15,713 nt of DNA from Oscillospiraceae bacterium (GTDB lineage Bacteria > Bacillota > Clostridia > Oscillospirales > Ruminococcaceae): the NCBI GenBank assembly GCA_029240015.1, contig JARBTU010000080.1, positions 1 through 15,713 on the forward strand, written 5' to 3'. Below, one piece after another: positions 7,399 through 15,199 of this stretch. Positions within the stretch are counted from its first letter, which is position 1, and each line of letters opens with the position of its first letter. The notes beneath the pieces were generated by a model. The model was not told the origin of the DNA. It worked only from the letters and a program-made list of their open reading frames with translations, and did not search any database. The translations under genes and the position numbers were made by a program.

Positions 7399-7427
7399 AT
7401 TATATTAATACATTCTTTATTTGTCAA
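7399..7427 (-). promoter_or_regulatory. Consensus promoter of the AraC-family gene
   Basis: On the minus strand TTGACA (7422-7427) and TATAAT (7399-7404), both perfect matches to the sigma-A consensus, are separated by the ideal 17 bases. The predicted transcript starts near 7392, about 43 bases before the ATG. A promoter this strong suggests constitutive expression unless repressed. Confidence 0.8.
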
Positions 7428-7442
7428 TAATACTATGTAAAA

Positions 7443-7458
7443 TGCATAAAATTATGCA
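7443..7458. promoter_or_regulatory. Inverted repeat TGCATAA-AA-TTATGCA, candidate regulator site
   Basis: Perfect 7-bp arms with a 2-base spacer lie in the divergent region between the regulator promoter and the GH32 start codon. No good -35 is visible for the plus-strand genes; the best -10 is TAGTAT at 7464-7469, directly after this element, which would suit activator-dependent transcription. Which protein binds here is not known. Confidence 0.4.
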
Positions 7459-7531
7459 AAATTTAGTATTGTCCGAAATTAAAGGTGTTTTATTACAAAA
7501 GAACGTATTATTTCATATTATGGAGGCTAAA

Positions 7532-9097
7532 ATGAAACTGTTTGTAGACAAAAAATATCTAATTCTTCCCCTTGGATTTCACTCAACACAAAAGAAACTT
7601 AAGTTTTTTTTAGAGAGTGAGCTTGCGTTTGATGTAGATGCAACGATTGACGCAATCGAACCCGACTATTTCGAATATCTTAACATGGAATATTTTGATG
7701 GAAAAGAAATCGAAATCAAATGTGATCCTGACATATCAATCAATTTGGAAATGACAAACGAACTGCCAAATAAAGGCGTGTATTGTGAAAAATACCGACC
7801 ACAAATTCATTTTTCAGCACAAAGAGGATGGATTAATGATCCTAATGGGCTAGTCCACTATAAAGGCTGCTATCACATGTTCTTTCAATACAATCCGGCA
7901 GGACATAGGTGGGGAAACATGCATTGGGGGCATGCTGTCAGCAACGACTTGTTACATTGGGAAGAAAAAGATTGCGCTCTTTATCCCGATGAACTTGGTA
8001 CAATGTTTTCAGGGTGTGGCATTGTGGATAAAAACAATGTTACGGGATTAAAAGAGAATGACAATGATGTTGTTTTGCTTTATTATACCGCAGCCGGAGG
8101 AAACTCTTTGCTTTCCGAAGGGAAAAAGTTTACCCAGTGCTTGGCTTTCAGCACAGATGGCGGTGTCACCTTTAAAAAATACGACAATAACCCAATTGTT
8201 TCTCACATTGAAGCAGAAAATCGGGATCCAAAAGTTATATACAGTGAAGAATTGCAAGAATATGTTATGACATTGTTTTTAAATGAGAATCGATATGCCA
8301 TTTTAACCTCAAAGGACTTGTTGAAATGGAAAACGATTCAGGAGTTGGCTTTGGAAGGGGACGCAGAATGCCCGGATTTTTATCCATTGCCGCTTAATGG
8401 AGACAAAAATAATATAAAATGGGTTTTATCTGGTGCATCGGATCGTTATTTGGTGGGTGAGATTAATAACAATGCTTTCCATCCGATTCAGCCGGCCAAG
8501 CGATTACATTACGGCAGGAACAGCTATGCATCCCAAACCTTTTCTGACATTGACGAGAAGGACGGACGTAGGATAAGAATTGCGTGGAATACAATGGAAG
8601 TTCCTGATACTTATTTTAACGATTCCATGTGCTTCCCTACTGAAATGAGTTTAAAATCTATTAATGGAGAGCCAAACCTTTGCACCTGGCCTATAGATGA
8701 AATTAAAAAATTATACGAAAACACCGTCACCTATGAAAATAAAGAGATTTCCGGCAACAGTTCTTTTATGGCTAAATTAGACGGGAAAGCGCTTGACATG
8801 GAACTTGATTTTATAACAGACGATAAAAGCGAGTTTTCTATCAATCTTTTTGGGATGGAAATCACTTGTAAGGTAAGCGAGAATCTTTTACAAATGTGTA
8901 ATCACACAATGCCACTTTGCCGATACAATGGCAAAATCAAGTTAAGACTATTAGTCGATACCCTTGGAGCAGAACTCTTCACAGATGAGGGAGAGGCACA
9001 CATGTGCATAGGTTTTCTTTGTGATTATAATCTAAATAACTTAACTATAAATCCTCAAAACGGAAACATAAAACTTCTTTGGAAAGAGAAAATCTAA
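7532..9097 (+). CDS. Cytoplasmic GH32 beta-fructosidase (levanase/fructan hydrolase type)
   Basis: A 521-residue glycoside hydrolase family 32 enzyme that releases fructose from sucrose, kestoses or short fructans. The catalytic triad is intact: nucleophile D103 in WINDPNG, transition-state stabiliser D232 in RDPKV, and acid/base E279 in AECPDFYP. Residues 1-85 form an N-terminal beta-rich extension like that of exo-levanases (DUF4980-like), then the five-bladed propeller, then a short C-terminal beta-sandwich (about 410-521). There is no signal peptide, so it should act inside the cell on imported oligosaccharides. The start at 7532 follows GGAGG (7522-7526). An in-frame TTG at 7421 would add 37 residues, but these overlap the divergent promoter and have no ribosome site. 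It is first in the fructan operon, two bases before the fructokinase start. Confidence 0.9.
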   Translation: MKLFVDKKYLILPLGFHSTQKKLKFFLESELAFDVDATIDAIEPDYFEYLNMEYFDGKEIEIKCDPDISINLEMTNELPNKGVYCEKYRPQIHFSAQRGWINDPNGLVHYKGCYHMFFQYNPAGHRWGNMHWGHAVSNDLLHWEEKDCALYPDELGTMFSGCGIVDKNNVTGLKENDNDVVLLYYTAAGGNSLLSEGKKFTQCLAFSTDGGVTFKKYDNNPIVSHIEAENRDPKVIYSEELQEYVMTLFLNENRYAILTSKDLLKWKTIQELALEGDAECPDFYPLPLNGDKNNIKWVLSGASDRYLVGEINNNAFHPIQPAKRLHYGRNSYASQTFSDIDEKDGRRIRIAWNTMEVPDTYFNDSMCFPTEMSLKSINGEPNLCTWPIDEIKKLYENTVTYENKEISGNSSFMAKLDGKALDMELDFITDDKSEFSINLFGMEITCKVSENLLQMCNHTMPLCRYNGKIKLRLLVDTLGAELFTDEGEAHMCIGFLCDYNLNNLTINPQNGNIKLLWKEKI

Positions 9098-9099
9098 TA

Positions 9100-10026
9100 A
9101 TGAATTTTGCAAATATAAAAGTATTATCTTTTGGAGAAATTCTTTGGGATAAGTTCCGCGAAAATCAGGAAATCGGAGGAGCTCCTTTAAATTTCAGTGC
9201 ACACTTAGCGAAACTTGGAGCCGAAGTACACATTGTGTCCTCTGTTGGAAGAGATGTGCTCGGCAATGAAACATTGAATATTATTAAGTCCCTGAATATA
9301 AGTTGCGACTTGGTTTCAACGAATTCATTTCCAACAGGAGTCTGCCTGGTTTCTATGGATGAGAACGGGCATCCGTCTTACCAATTAGTAGAAAACATGG
9401 CATACGATAATATTGTGCTGGAACAGCATCAGCTTTCAAAAATACAAGCTGGTTTTGATGTGTTTTATTTCGGAACCCTTGCACAGAGAAGCCCTGTTTC
9501 AACAACCTCTTTAAAGCAAATTCTTTCGGAATTTGACTTTAAAGAAGTTTTTTGTGACTTAAACATCAGACAATCATATTATAACCGCAAAACAATAAAA
9601 AATTGTTTGCATAATTGCACAATATTAAAGATAAGCCGAGAAGAATATCATGTATTTGAAGAACTTAACATCAGTCCTTTCAGGCGGCATGATTTTGCAG
9701 ATGATATTGAATTCTCCAGCAAACTATGCCAACATTTATCACAGAAATATAACATCAAAATAATCATTGTGACGATGGACAAAAACGGTTCCATTGTCTA
9801 TAGCTCTAACACAAAAGAATTGCTGATATCTGAAAAACCGAAAAACAAAGCAATATCAACAGTTGGAGCGGGAGACAGTTTCTGTGCGTGTTTTATTTAT
9901 AACTATATGAATGGAACACCACTTCAAGAATGTATTGACAGATCAGTTAAACTGAGTGATTACGTTGTAACGCAGTTGGGTGCAATACCGAATTATCCCA
10001 AAAAACTGCTGGACTTTATAATGTGA
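9100..10026 (+). CDS. Fructokinase (PfkB/ribokinase family)
   Basis: A 308-residue sugar kinase that most likely converts fructose to fructose-6-phosphate with ATP. PfkB hallmarks are the N-terminal SFGEILWDKF, the sugar-binding GGAPLNFSAHLAKLGAEVHI with SSVGRD, and the C-terminal STVGAGDSFCACF, with catalytic base D259. GEILWD and GGAPLNF are typical of fructokinases within the family. ATG at 9100 is chosen over an in-frame TTG at 9079, which would overlap the GH32 gene. Spacing of two bases from the GH32 stop indicates translational coupling. Placed between two fructan hydrolases, its substrate is almost certainly the free fructose they release; entry to glycolysis follows. Confidence 0.9.
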   Translation: MNFANIKVLSFGEILWDKFRENQEIGGAPLNFSAHLAKLGAEVHIVSSVGRDVLGNETLNIIKSLNISCDLVSTNSFPTGVCLVSMDENGHPSYQLVENMAYDNIVLEQHQLSKIQAGFDVFYFGTLAQRSPVSTTSLKQILSEFDFKEVFCDLNIRQSYYNRKTIKNCLHNCTILKISREEYHVFEELNISPFRRHDFADDIEFSSKLCQHLSQKYNIKIIIVTMDKNGSIVYSSNTKELLISEKPKNKAISTVGAGDSFCACFIYNYMNGTPLQECIDRSVKLSDYVVTQLGAIPNYPKKLLDFIM

Positions 10027-10079
10027 TTTGCAAATCCAATTTAAATATAAATACGAGTAAACAAAGGAGTGTAGTAACA

Positions 10080-13000
10080 GTGAAAAAACAGAGTTTATTT
10101 CGGCGAAATAAAAGTTTCAAACGTGTTATGTCAACCTCAGCAGCAATTTTACTAAGCATGTCAATGGTTTTGCCAAACGCAGTGTATGCTTTTACAAGCA
10201 GCTCATATCATACCATGGGCACACTTGTGTCTGATCTCACGAACTGGACGAGTGTTGGCGGAACCATTACTGAAACCGCGAATGGCTATGAATTGTCAAA
10301 CAACGAGAACAGTTTTGCTATTTCAGACCAAAGAGCATCTTCTTTCAGCTTAGAGTCAGACATTACGATTTTGGAGGGCGACAGAGCAACTCTTGCCTAT
10401 GGTATGAGCAACAGCAAAGCTCCCGGACAAATCTGGCGCGGAATTGAAGTAATGAAAACTTCAGCAACGGAAGGTCAGGTAAAAGCTTTTATTGCTGACG
10501 GACCGGAAACAGTAGCTAAAGTTAATTTGACCGGTATGGATTGGTCAAAACCCGTTAAACTCAAAGCTGAAATGGATGATAATAAAGGCTTAAAGGTATA
10601 TGTTAACGGACAATTGATGGGGACCGGTTCTGACCCGACTTTCCTAAGTGGATATGTGGGAATTCTTACATTTAAATCAAAAGCATTGTTTAATAACATA
10701 AAATATACAGGCAAGATGCTTGTTGGCAATGCTGTTTCTGACATTACAAACTGGACGAGTGTCGGCGGAACGTTCACAAACACAGCGGATGGTTACGTGA
10801 TGACGCTGAACAATCGGGGCGATAATTTTGCCGTTTCTGATAAAAACACATCATCTTTCACTTTTGAAACGGACATAAAAATTCTAGACGGCGAAGGCCA
10901 GCGTGCATCACTCATCTATGGTGTTAACAGCTGGTCAAACTTAGGCCCATGGCGTGGAGTTGAAGTGATGAAGACTTCCGAAACCACAGTACAAGTAAAA
11001 GCATTCAATACGGCTGGTTCCGATGTTATTCCTGCATTGCCAATAACAAACATAGACTGGACAAAACCGGTCAAGTGTAAAATTACTATGGATGACAGTA
11101 AGAAATTAATTGTCTATATAAATCAAAACAAAGTTGCCGAAGGACAGGATTCTTCCTATAGCGGTGGATACGTAGGATTTGTTACATGGAAGACTCAAGC
11201 ACTTTTTAATAACATCAAATTTATCACAAACACTGTAAATTCTAGTTTTCATACGACACTAAAAGATTTTGCAGGACTTAACGGAACATGGCTCCCAAAC
11301 AATGATGGGATATATTCGAGTGGAAGCGGTGATAATTTTGCATTGAGCAGTTCCACAGGAACTGATTTTACTTATGAAGCCAATGTGAAATTTGGACAGC
11401 AAAAAGGTGCGGCATCTCTCATTTTTCTTTCTTCCGATAACCCAGGTCAAAATTCGTATTGTGTAAATATTGATTTGAACCAAAAAAATGCAAGACTCTT
11501 TAAATTCGGAGGGTCATCGCTTGGTGAATTTATTCTGCCAACCAGTATGCAAAACAAAACAGACTATAAGATGAGAGTCGAAGTGATAGGCAAATACATT
11601 AATTACTACATAGATGGCGTATTGGCAGTGTCTTATGTGGACAAAAACAAAACCTCTTCAACATCCGGTCGTTTTGGGTTATTAACCTTTGATACGACCG
11701 TAACATATCAAAATGTTTATCACACAATTATTACGGATGCAAACAAGCCAACGCTTACAAACTTAGAAGTGAAAGATTTAAGCTTTAAAACAGGATTTGA
11801 CCCAAATCAATTTGCTTATGATGTGACGGTGCCAAAAGGTACGGCATCGATAGCGGTAAAAAATACCGCCGCTGAACAGACAACTGCCACTGTAACTGCT
11901 GCCAACAGCGATGGTTCATCAATAGATGTTTCAGCTAGCAATGGGTATGTAAATGTTCCGCTTGTACAAGATAACGCAAATATTATTGTTACGGTGAAAA
12001 AATCAGACATTACACTCTCTTATGTGATTAGAGTACAAAGAGAAAAAGATTTGTCACAAATGTATAACGAAAAATACAGACCTCAGCTTCACTTCAGCCC
12101 GCAAAAGAACTTTATAAATGACCCTAACGGTCTTGTTTATGACCCAAGCAACAAGACTTATCACATGTTCTATCAATACAACCCAAGAGGAATGAATATC
12201 GGGAACCAAGTATGGGGACATGCGGAAAGTACTGACCTTGTCAACTGGAGACAAATTGATGAAATCGCCATCGATCAAGATGATGGATTGGGGGCAATCT
12301 TTTCCGGAAGTGCTGTTGTGGACGAAAATAACACATCAGGACTTTTTACAGACAATAAACCGGGAGAGTCAAAACTTGTTGCCATCTTTACTCATGATGG
12401 CGGAGACACCACTTTAGGATATGAAAAGCAAAGTATTGCTTATTCTAAGGATCATGGCCACACATGGACTAAACCATCATTAAGTAAAGAAGGATTTAAA
12501 AACCCCGTAATATCCAATGAAAACAACAAATGGGGAAGAGATTTCAGGGATCCAAAAGTATTTTGGTACGATGGCCAGTGGATGATGGTGATTGCAGGAG
12601 GTCATGCAAGAGTTTTTGCTTCACCAAATCTTAGAGATTGGACAGAAGTATGTGACATGGGATTCGATTCTGAATGTCCGGGCTTTTATCCATTGCCTGT
12701 AGATGGCAATACAAATAATACAAAATGGGTTTACAATGCATCAGGCAGATGGTATGTAATCGGAGATTTCAAAAAGGATGCAATTGTTAACGGTGTACAA
12801 AGATACAAATTTGTCGGCGAAACAGAAAGAATAGCTTACAACGGTGGACCAAATGTTTATGCAACTCAAAGCTATTTTAACGACGGTTCCAATCAAAACA
12901 GAGTGCTTTCGGTAAGCTGGATGCAAGATAACACAGCGTCTGCTCTCAGTTCGGAAGGTAAAGTTTGGAACGGAGCGATGACCCTTCCTTATGTTACAGA

Positions 13001-15059
13001 AATAAAAACAATTAACGGAAAGATGCGTCTGACAAGTTATCCTCTTGAAGAGATTAATAAACAGCGTTCATCAGCACCGATATATTCGGCAACCAATAAA
13101 GCGGTCAATCAATCCACTCCAAATATTTTGTCGGGTGTTTCCGGTCAGAAATATGATATACAAGCCACATTTACCATAGGAAATGCTACTGAATTTGGCT
13201 TTAAGCTTAGAAAAGGCATCGGTCAGGAAACAACTGTTAAATATAACAAAGAGACTAAAAAGTTTATTCTTGACTGCAACAAATCGGGAAAAGTTTTAAA
13301 TGGCGCTTACAGCATGGATATGTCCCCTGCTCAAGACGGAAAAGTTACAATGAGAATCGTTGTGGATACTTCAATGATTGAAACTTTCGGAAATGGCGGA
13401 GAAGCTGCTAATAGTTATCTGTTCTTCCCAGATCCAACAAGCATAGGAATGGAGTTTTTCACAAATGGCAGTGTGACTGTTGATTCAATGAATATTTATG
13501 GCATGAAGTCGATTTGGCATGACGATTCGGCAAGCGGAACGCAAGCAACAAACATATACTTCTCCGCAAGTGACTCGAATGTTGATATTGGCAAAGAAAT
13601 TACCATATATTCAAATGTAGCTCCGACAACTGCAGCGAATAAAAAAGTTAAATGGAATGTTACAGATAAAACTGTATTCTCTGTAGTTAGCGAAACAGAT
13701 TCGTCAATCACACTAAAAGCCTTAAAAGAAGGCAATTGTACGGTGACAGCAACCATCGATGGAGGAGTTTTACAAAACAACGTCACAATGCATGCTGTTA
13801 CTGTAACTTTCAACACAAATCTCAAAGACTGGTACGGATCTAAAGGTGTGTGGGAGGTCAAAACCGGCGGATTGTCCACAGAGGGAACCAATGGAGATGC
13901 TTTTGCTTTTTCAAAGAACACAGCAAAGGTATTTGTATATGAGGGTGACGCAACCCCTAAATCCGGAATAGGATGCCCGGGACTTGTGTTTGGTGTTACC
14001 AATCCTGAAAACCCATCATCAGGGACATGGTATGGGGCGAATGTTGATACAAACGGAAGTGGTGAAGTAACCGCTAAGCTATTTGAAAATACAAATGCAA
14101 GCGAAGTGTGGAAAGTTACTAAAGCTGTTTCTAGAACGGATGGCAAATATCATCTAAAAGTCGAAATGAGTTTAGATGGCACCGTTAAATATTGGGTTAA
14201 CAATGTGCTTATCGGTGAAAAAAACATTGCCGATTTTAAAGAAGGCACACTGGGACTTGTATCTTATAACAGCGGTGTAACGTTTGACAACGTATATTTT
14301 AACGAAATTAAAGCGATTAGCGGTGTTTCTTTAAACAAAAGCAAGCTAGAATTAGCCATAGGAGCGAATGAAAGTTTAATAGCAATCGTTTCTCCAAGCG
14401 ATGCTGAAAATAAAAAAGTTACATGGAAATCAAGCAGCCCAGCTGTTGCAACAGTTGATCAAAGCGGAAAAATAAAAGCAATAAAAGAAGGTACAGCAAC
14501 AATAACGGTAACAACATTAGATGGAAATAAGACAGCAAGCTGTGTGGTTACAGTTAAGAAAGCCCCGTATACCGGATGGAAACAAACGGGAAGCAAAAAG
14601 TACTATTACGTCAATGATATCATGCAGAAAAACTGGCAGAAGATAAGCAACAAATGGTACTACTTCGCAAGCAGTGGCGTAATGCAGACAGGCTGGCAGA
14701 AGATAATCAACAAATGGTACTACTTCACAAGCGGTGGTGCAATGCAAACAAGCTGGCAGAGAATAAGCAACAAATGGTACTACTTTACAAGCGATGGTGC
14801 AATGCAGACTGGCTGGCAGAGAATAAGCAACAAATGGTACTACTTCACAAGCGGTGGTGCAATGCAAACAAGCTGGCAGAAGATAAGTGGCAAATGGTAC
14901 TTCTTCACAAGCGGCGGTGCAATGCAAACGGGTTGGCAAAAGATAAGCGGTAAATGGTACTACTTTGAAAGCAGCGGTAAGATGCTTGCCAATACATCCA
15001 AGAAAATAGGCAAAAAAACCTATAAATTTAATCAGAGCGGTATTTGTATTAACCCGTAA
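10080..15059 (+). CDS. Giant secreted, cell-wall-bound modular GH32 fructanase
   Basis: A 1659-residue extracellular beta-fructosidase (levanase/inulinase type). Domains by residue: signal peptide 1-37 (ends NAVYA); CBM66-like beta-sandwich modules about 46-212, 213-384 and 388-550; cadherin-like domain 555-655; GH32 propeller and sandwich 661-1142; Ig-like 1154-1240; fourth CBM66-like module 1242-1410; Big2 1411-1495; about eight aromatic cell-wall repeats 1498-1659. The catalytic triad is intact: D681 in INDPNG, D824 in FRDPKV, E865 in SECPGFYP. CBM66 binds the fructan end in Bacillus SacC; that family assignment is by pattern here. The start is GTG at 10080, with AGGAG (10065-10069) 10 bases upstream; an in-frame GTG at 10023 would overlap the kinase. 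It follows the fructokinase by 53 bases with no terminator, so it is probably co-transcribed. Exo or endo action and levan versus inulin preference cannot be read directly. Confidence 0.9.
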   Translation: MKKQSLFRRNKSFKRVMSTSAAILLSMSMVLPNAVYAFTSSSYHTMGTLVSDLTNWTSVGGTITETANGYELSNNENSFAISDQRASSFSLESDITILEGDRATLAYGMSNSKAPGQIWRGIEVMKTSATEGQVKAFIADGPETVAKVNLTGMDWSKPVKLKAEMDDNKGLKVYVNGQLMGTGSDPTFLSGYVGILTFKSKALFNNIKYTGKMLVGNAVSDITNWTSVGGTFTNTADGYVMTLNNRGDNFAVSDKNTSSFTFETDIKILDGEGQRASLIYGVNSWSNLGPWRGVEVMKTSETTVQVKAFNTAGSDVIPALPITNIDWTKPVKCKITMDDSKKLIVYINQNKVAEGQDSSYSGGYVGFVTWKTQALFNNIKFITNTVNSSFHTTLKDFAGLNGTWLPNNDGIYSSGSGDNFALSSSTGTDFTYEANVKFGQQKGAASLIFLSSDNPGQNSYCVNIDLNQKNARLFKFGGSSLGEFILPTSMQNKTDYKMRVEVIGKYINYYIDGVLAVSYVDKNKTSSTSGRFGLLTFDTTVTYQNVYHTIITDANKPTLTNLEVKDLSFKTGFDPNQFAYDVTVPKGTASIAVKNTAAEQTTATVTAANSDGSSIDVSASNGYVNVPLVQDNANIIVTVKKSDITLSYVIRVQREKDLSQMYNEKYRPQLHFSPQKNFINDPNGLVYDPSNKTYHMFYQYNPRGMNIGNQVWGHAESTDLVNWRQIDEIAIDQDDGLGAIFSGSAVVDENNTSGLFTDNKPGESKLVAIFTHDGGDTTLGYEKQSIAYSKDHGHTWTKPSLSKEGFKNPVISNENNKWGRDFRDPKVFWYDGQWMMVIAGGHARVFASPNLRDWTEVCDMGFDSECPGFYPLPVDGNTNNTKWVYNASGRWYVIGDFKKDAIVNGVQRYKFVGETERIAYNGGPNVYATQSYFNDGSNQNRVLSVSWMQDNTASALSSEGKVWNGAMTLPYVTEIKTINGKMRLTSYPLEEINKQRSSAPIYSATNKAVNQSTPNILSGVSGQKYDIQATFTIGNATEFGFKLRKGIGQETTVKYNKETKKFILDCNKSGKVLNGAYSMDMSPAQDGKVTMRIVVDTSMIETFGNGGEAANSYLFFPDPTSIGMEFFTNGSVTVDSMNIYGMKSIWHDDSASGTQATNIYFSASDSNVDIGKEITIYSNVAPTTAANKKVKWNVTDKTVFSVVSETDSSITLKALKEGNCTVTATIDGGVLQNNVTMHAVTVTFNTNLKDWYGSKGVWEVKTGGLSTEGTNGDAFAFSKNTAKVFVYEGDATPKSGIGCPGLVFGVTNPENPSSGTWYGANVDTNGSGEVTAKLFENTNASEVWKVTKAVSRTDGKYHLKVEMSLDGTVKYWVNNVLIGEKNIADFKEGTLGLVSYNSGVTFDNVYFNEIKAISGVSLNKSKLELAIGANESLIAIVSPSDAENKKVTWKSSSPAVATVDQSGKIKAIKEGTATITVTTLDGNKTASCVVTVKKAPYTGWKQTGSKKYYYVNDIMQKNWQKISNKWYYFASSGVMQTGWQKIINKWYYFTSGGAMQTSWQRISNKWYYFTSDGAMQTGWQRISNKWYYFTSGGAMQTSWQKISGKWYFFTSGGAMQTGWQKISGKWYYFESSGKMLANTSKKIGKKTYKFNQSGICINP
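10215..11230 (+). repeat. Duplicated CBM66-like module inside the fructanase
   Basis: Two consecutive units (10215-10715 and 10716-11230) share an opening (VSDLTNWTSVGGT versus VSDITNWTSVGGT), a middle (WRGIEVMKTS versus WRGVEVMKTS) and an ending (ALFNNIKYT versus ALFNNIKFI). The match is far closer than to the third module (from about 11245), so this pair arose by a more recent in-gene duplication. Confidence 0.8.
14634..14993 (+). repeat. 60-bp tandem coding repeat with a 120-bp higher-order period
   Basis: Six 20-residue units of the form WQKISNKWYYFTSGGAMQTG follow without gaps, with divergent units on each side (from about 14575 and to 15056). The nucleotide sequence is nearly identical between units. 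Units ending in MQTS and MQTG alternate, and the stretches 14701-14760 and 14821-14880 match almost completely, revealing a 120-bp super-unit. The repeats belong to the cell-wall/choline-binding type (Trp and Tyr pairs) and anchor the enzyme on the surface. Confidence 0.88.
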
Positions 15060-15120
15060 AAATCTGACATAACATGGTTGTATAATCTATTAGAAATTTT
15101 GTAAATTTAACAACAGTTGA

Positions 15121-15170
15121 AAAAAACAGCCCTGGGGAACAAGTAACTTGTTTTTCCATGGCTGTTTTTT
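15121..15170. terminator. Bidirectional intrinsic terminator
   Basis: Left arm AAAAAACAGCC...AACAAG (15121-15143) pairs with right arm CTTGTT...GGCTGTTTTTT (15147-15170) around a TAA loop, with a small internal mismatch. There is a T-run on each strand after the stem. It ends the fructan operon on the plus strand and the acetyltransferase gene on the minus strand. Confidence 0.85.
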
Positions 15171-15199
15171 ATGAGTATTATAAAGAAGTCCTTCTACTA

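Noticed and set aside
7421..7531. Upstream TTG start for the cytoplasmic GH32, adding 37 residues
   Set aside because: The TTG lies within the -35 of the divergent promoter, has no ribosome site, and ATG 7532 has GGAGG at proper distance.
13496..14146. 216-codon open frame on the minus strand inside the fructanase
   Set aside because: It is antisense to clearly coding Ig-like and CBM sequence, has no ribosome site, and its composition (Pro/Ser/Thr/Val rich) mirrors the real frame.
14517..14953. Open frames with periodic Cys/His or Trp repeats on both strands over the wall-repeat tract
   Set aside because: These are shadows created by the 60-bp DNA repeat; the true frame has the recognised aromatic wall-binding units and is continuous with the fructanase.
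14634..14993. Regular repeat array considered as CRISPR
   Set aside because: Units are contiguous 60-bp coding repeats with no variable spacers, in frame within a gene.
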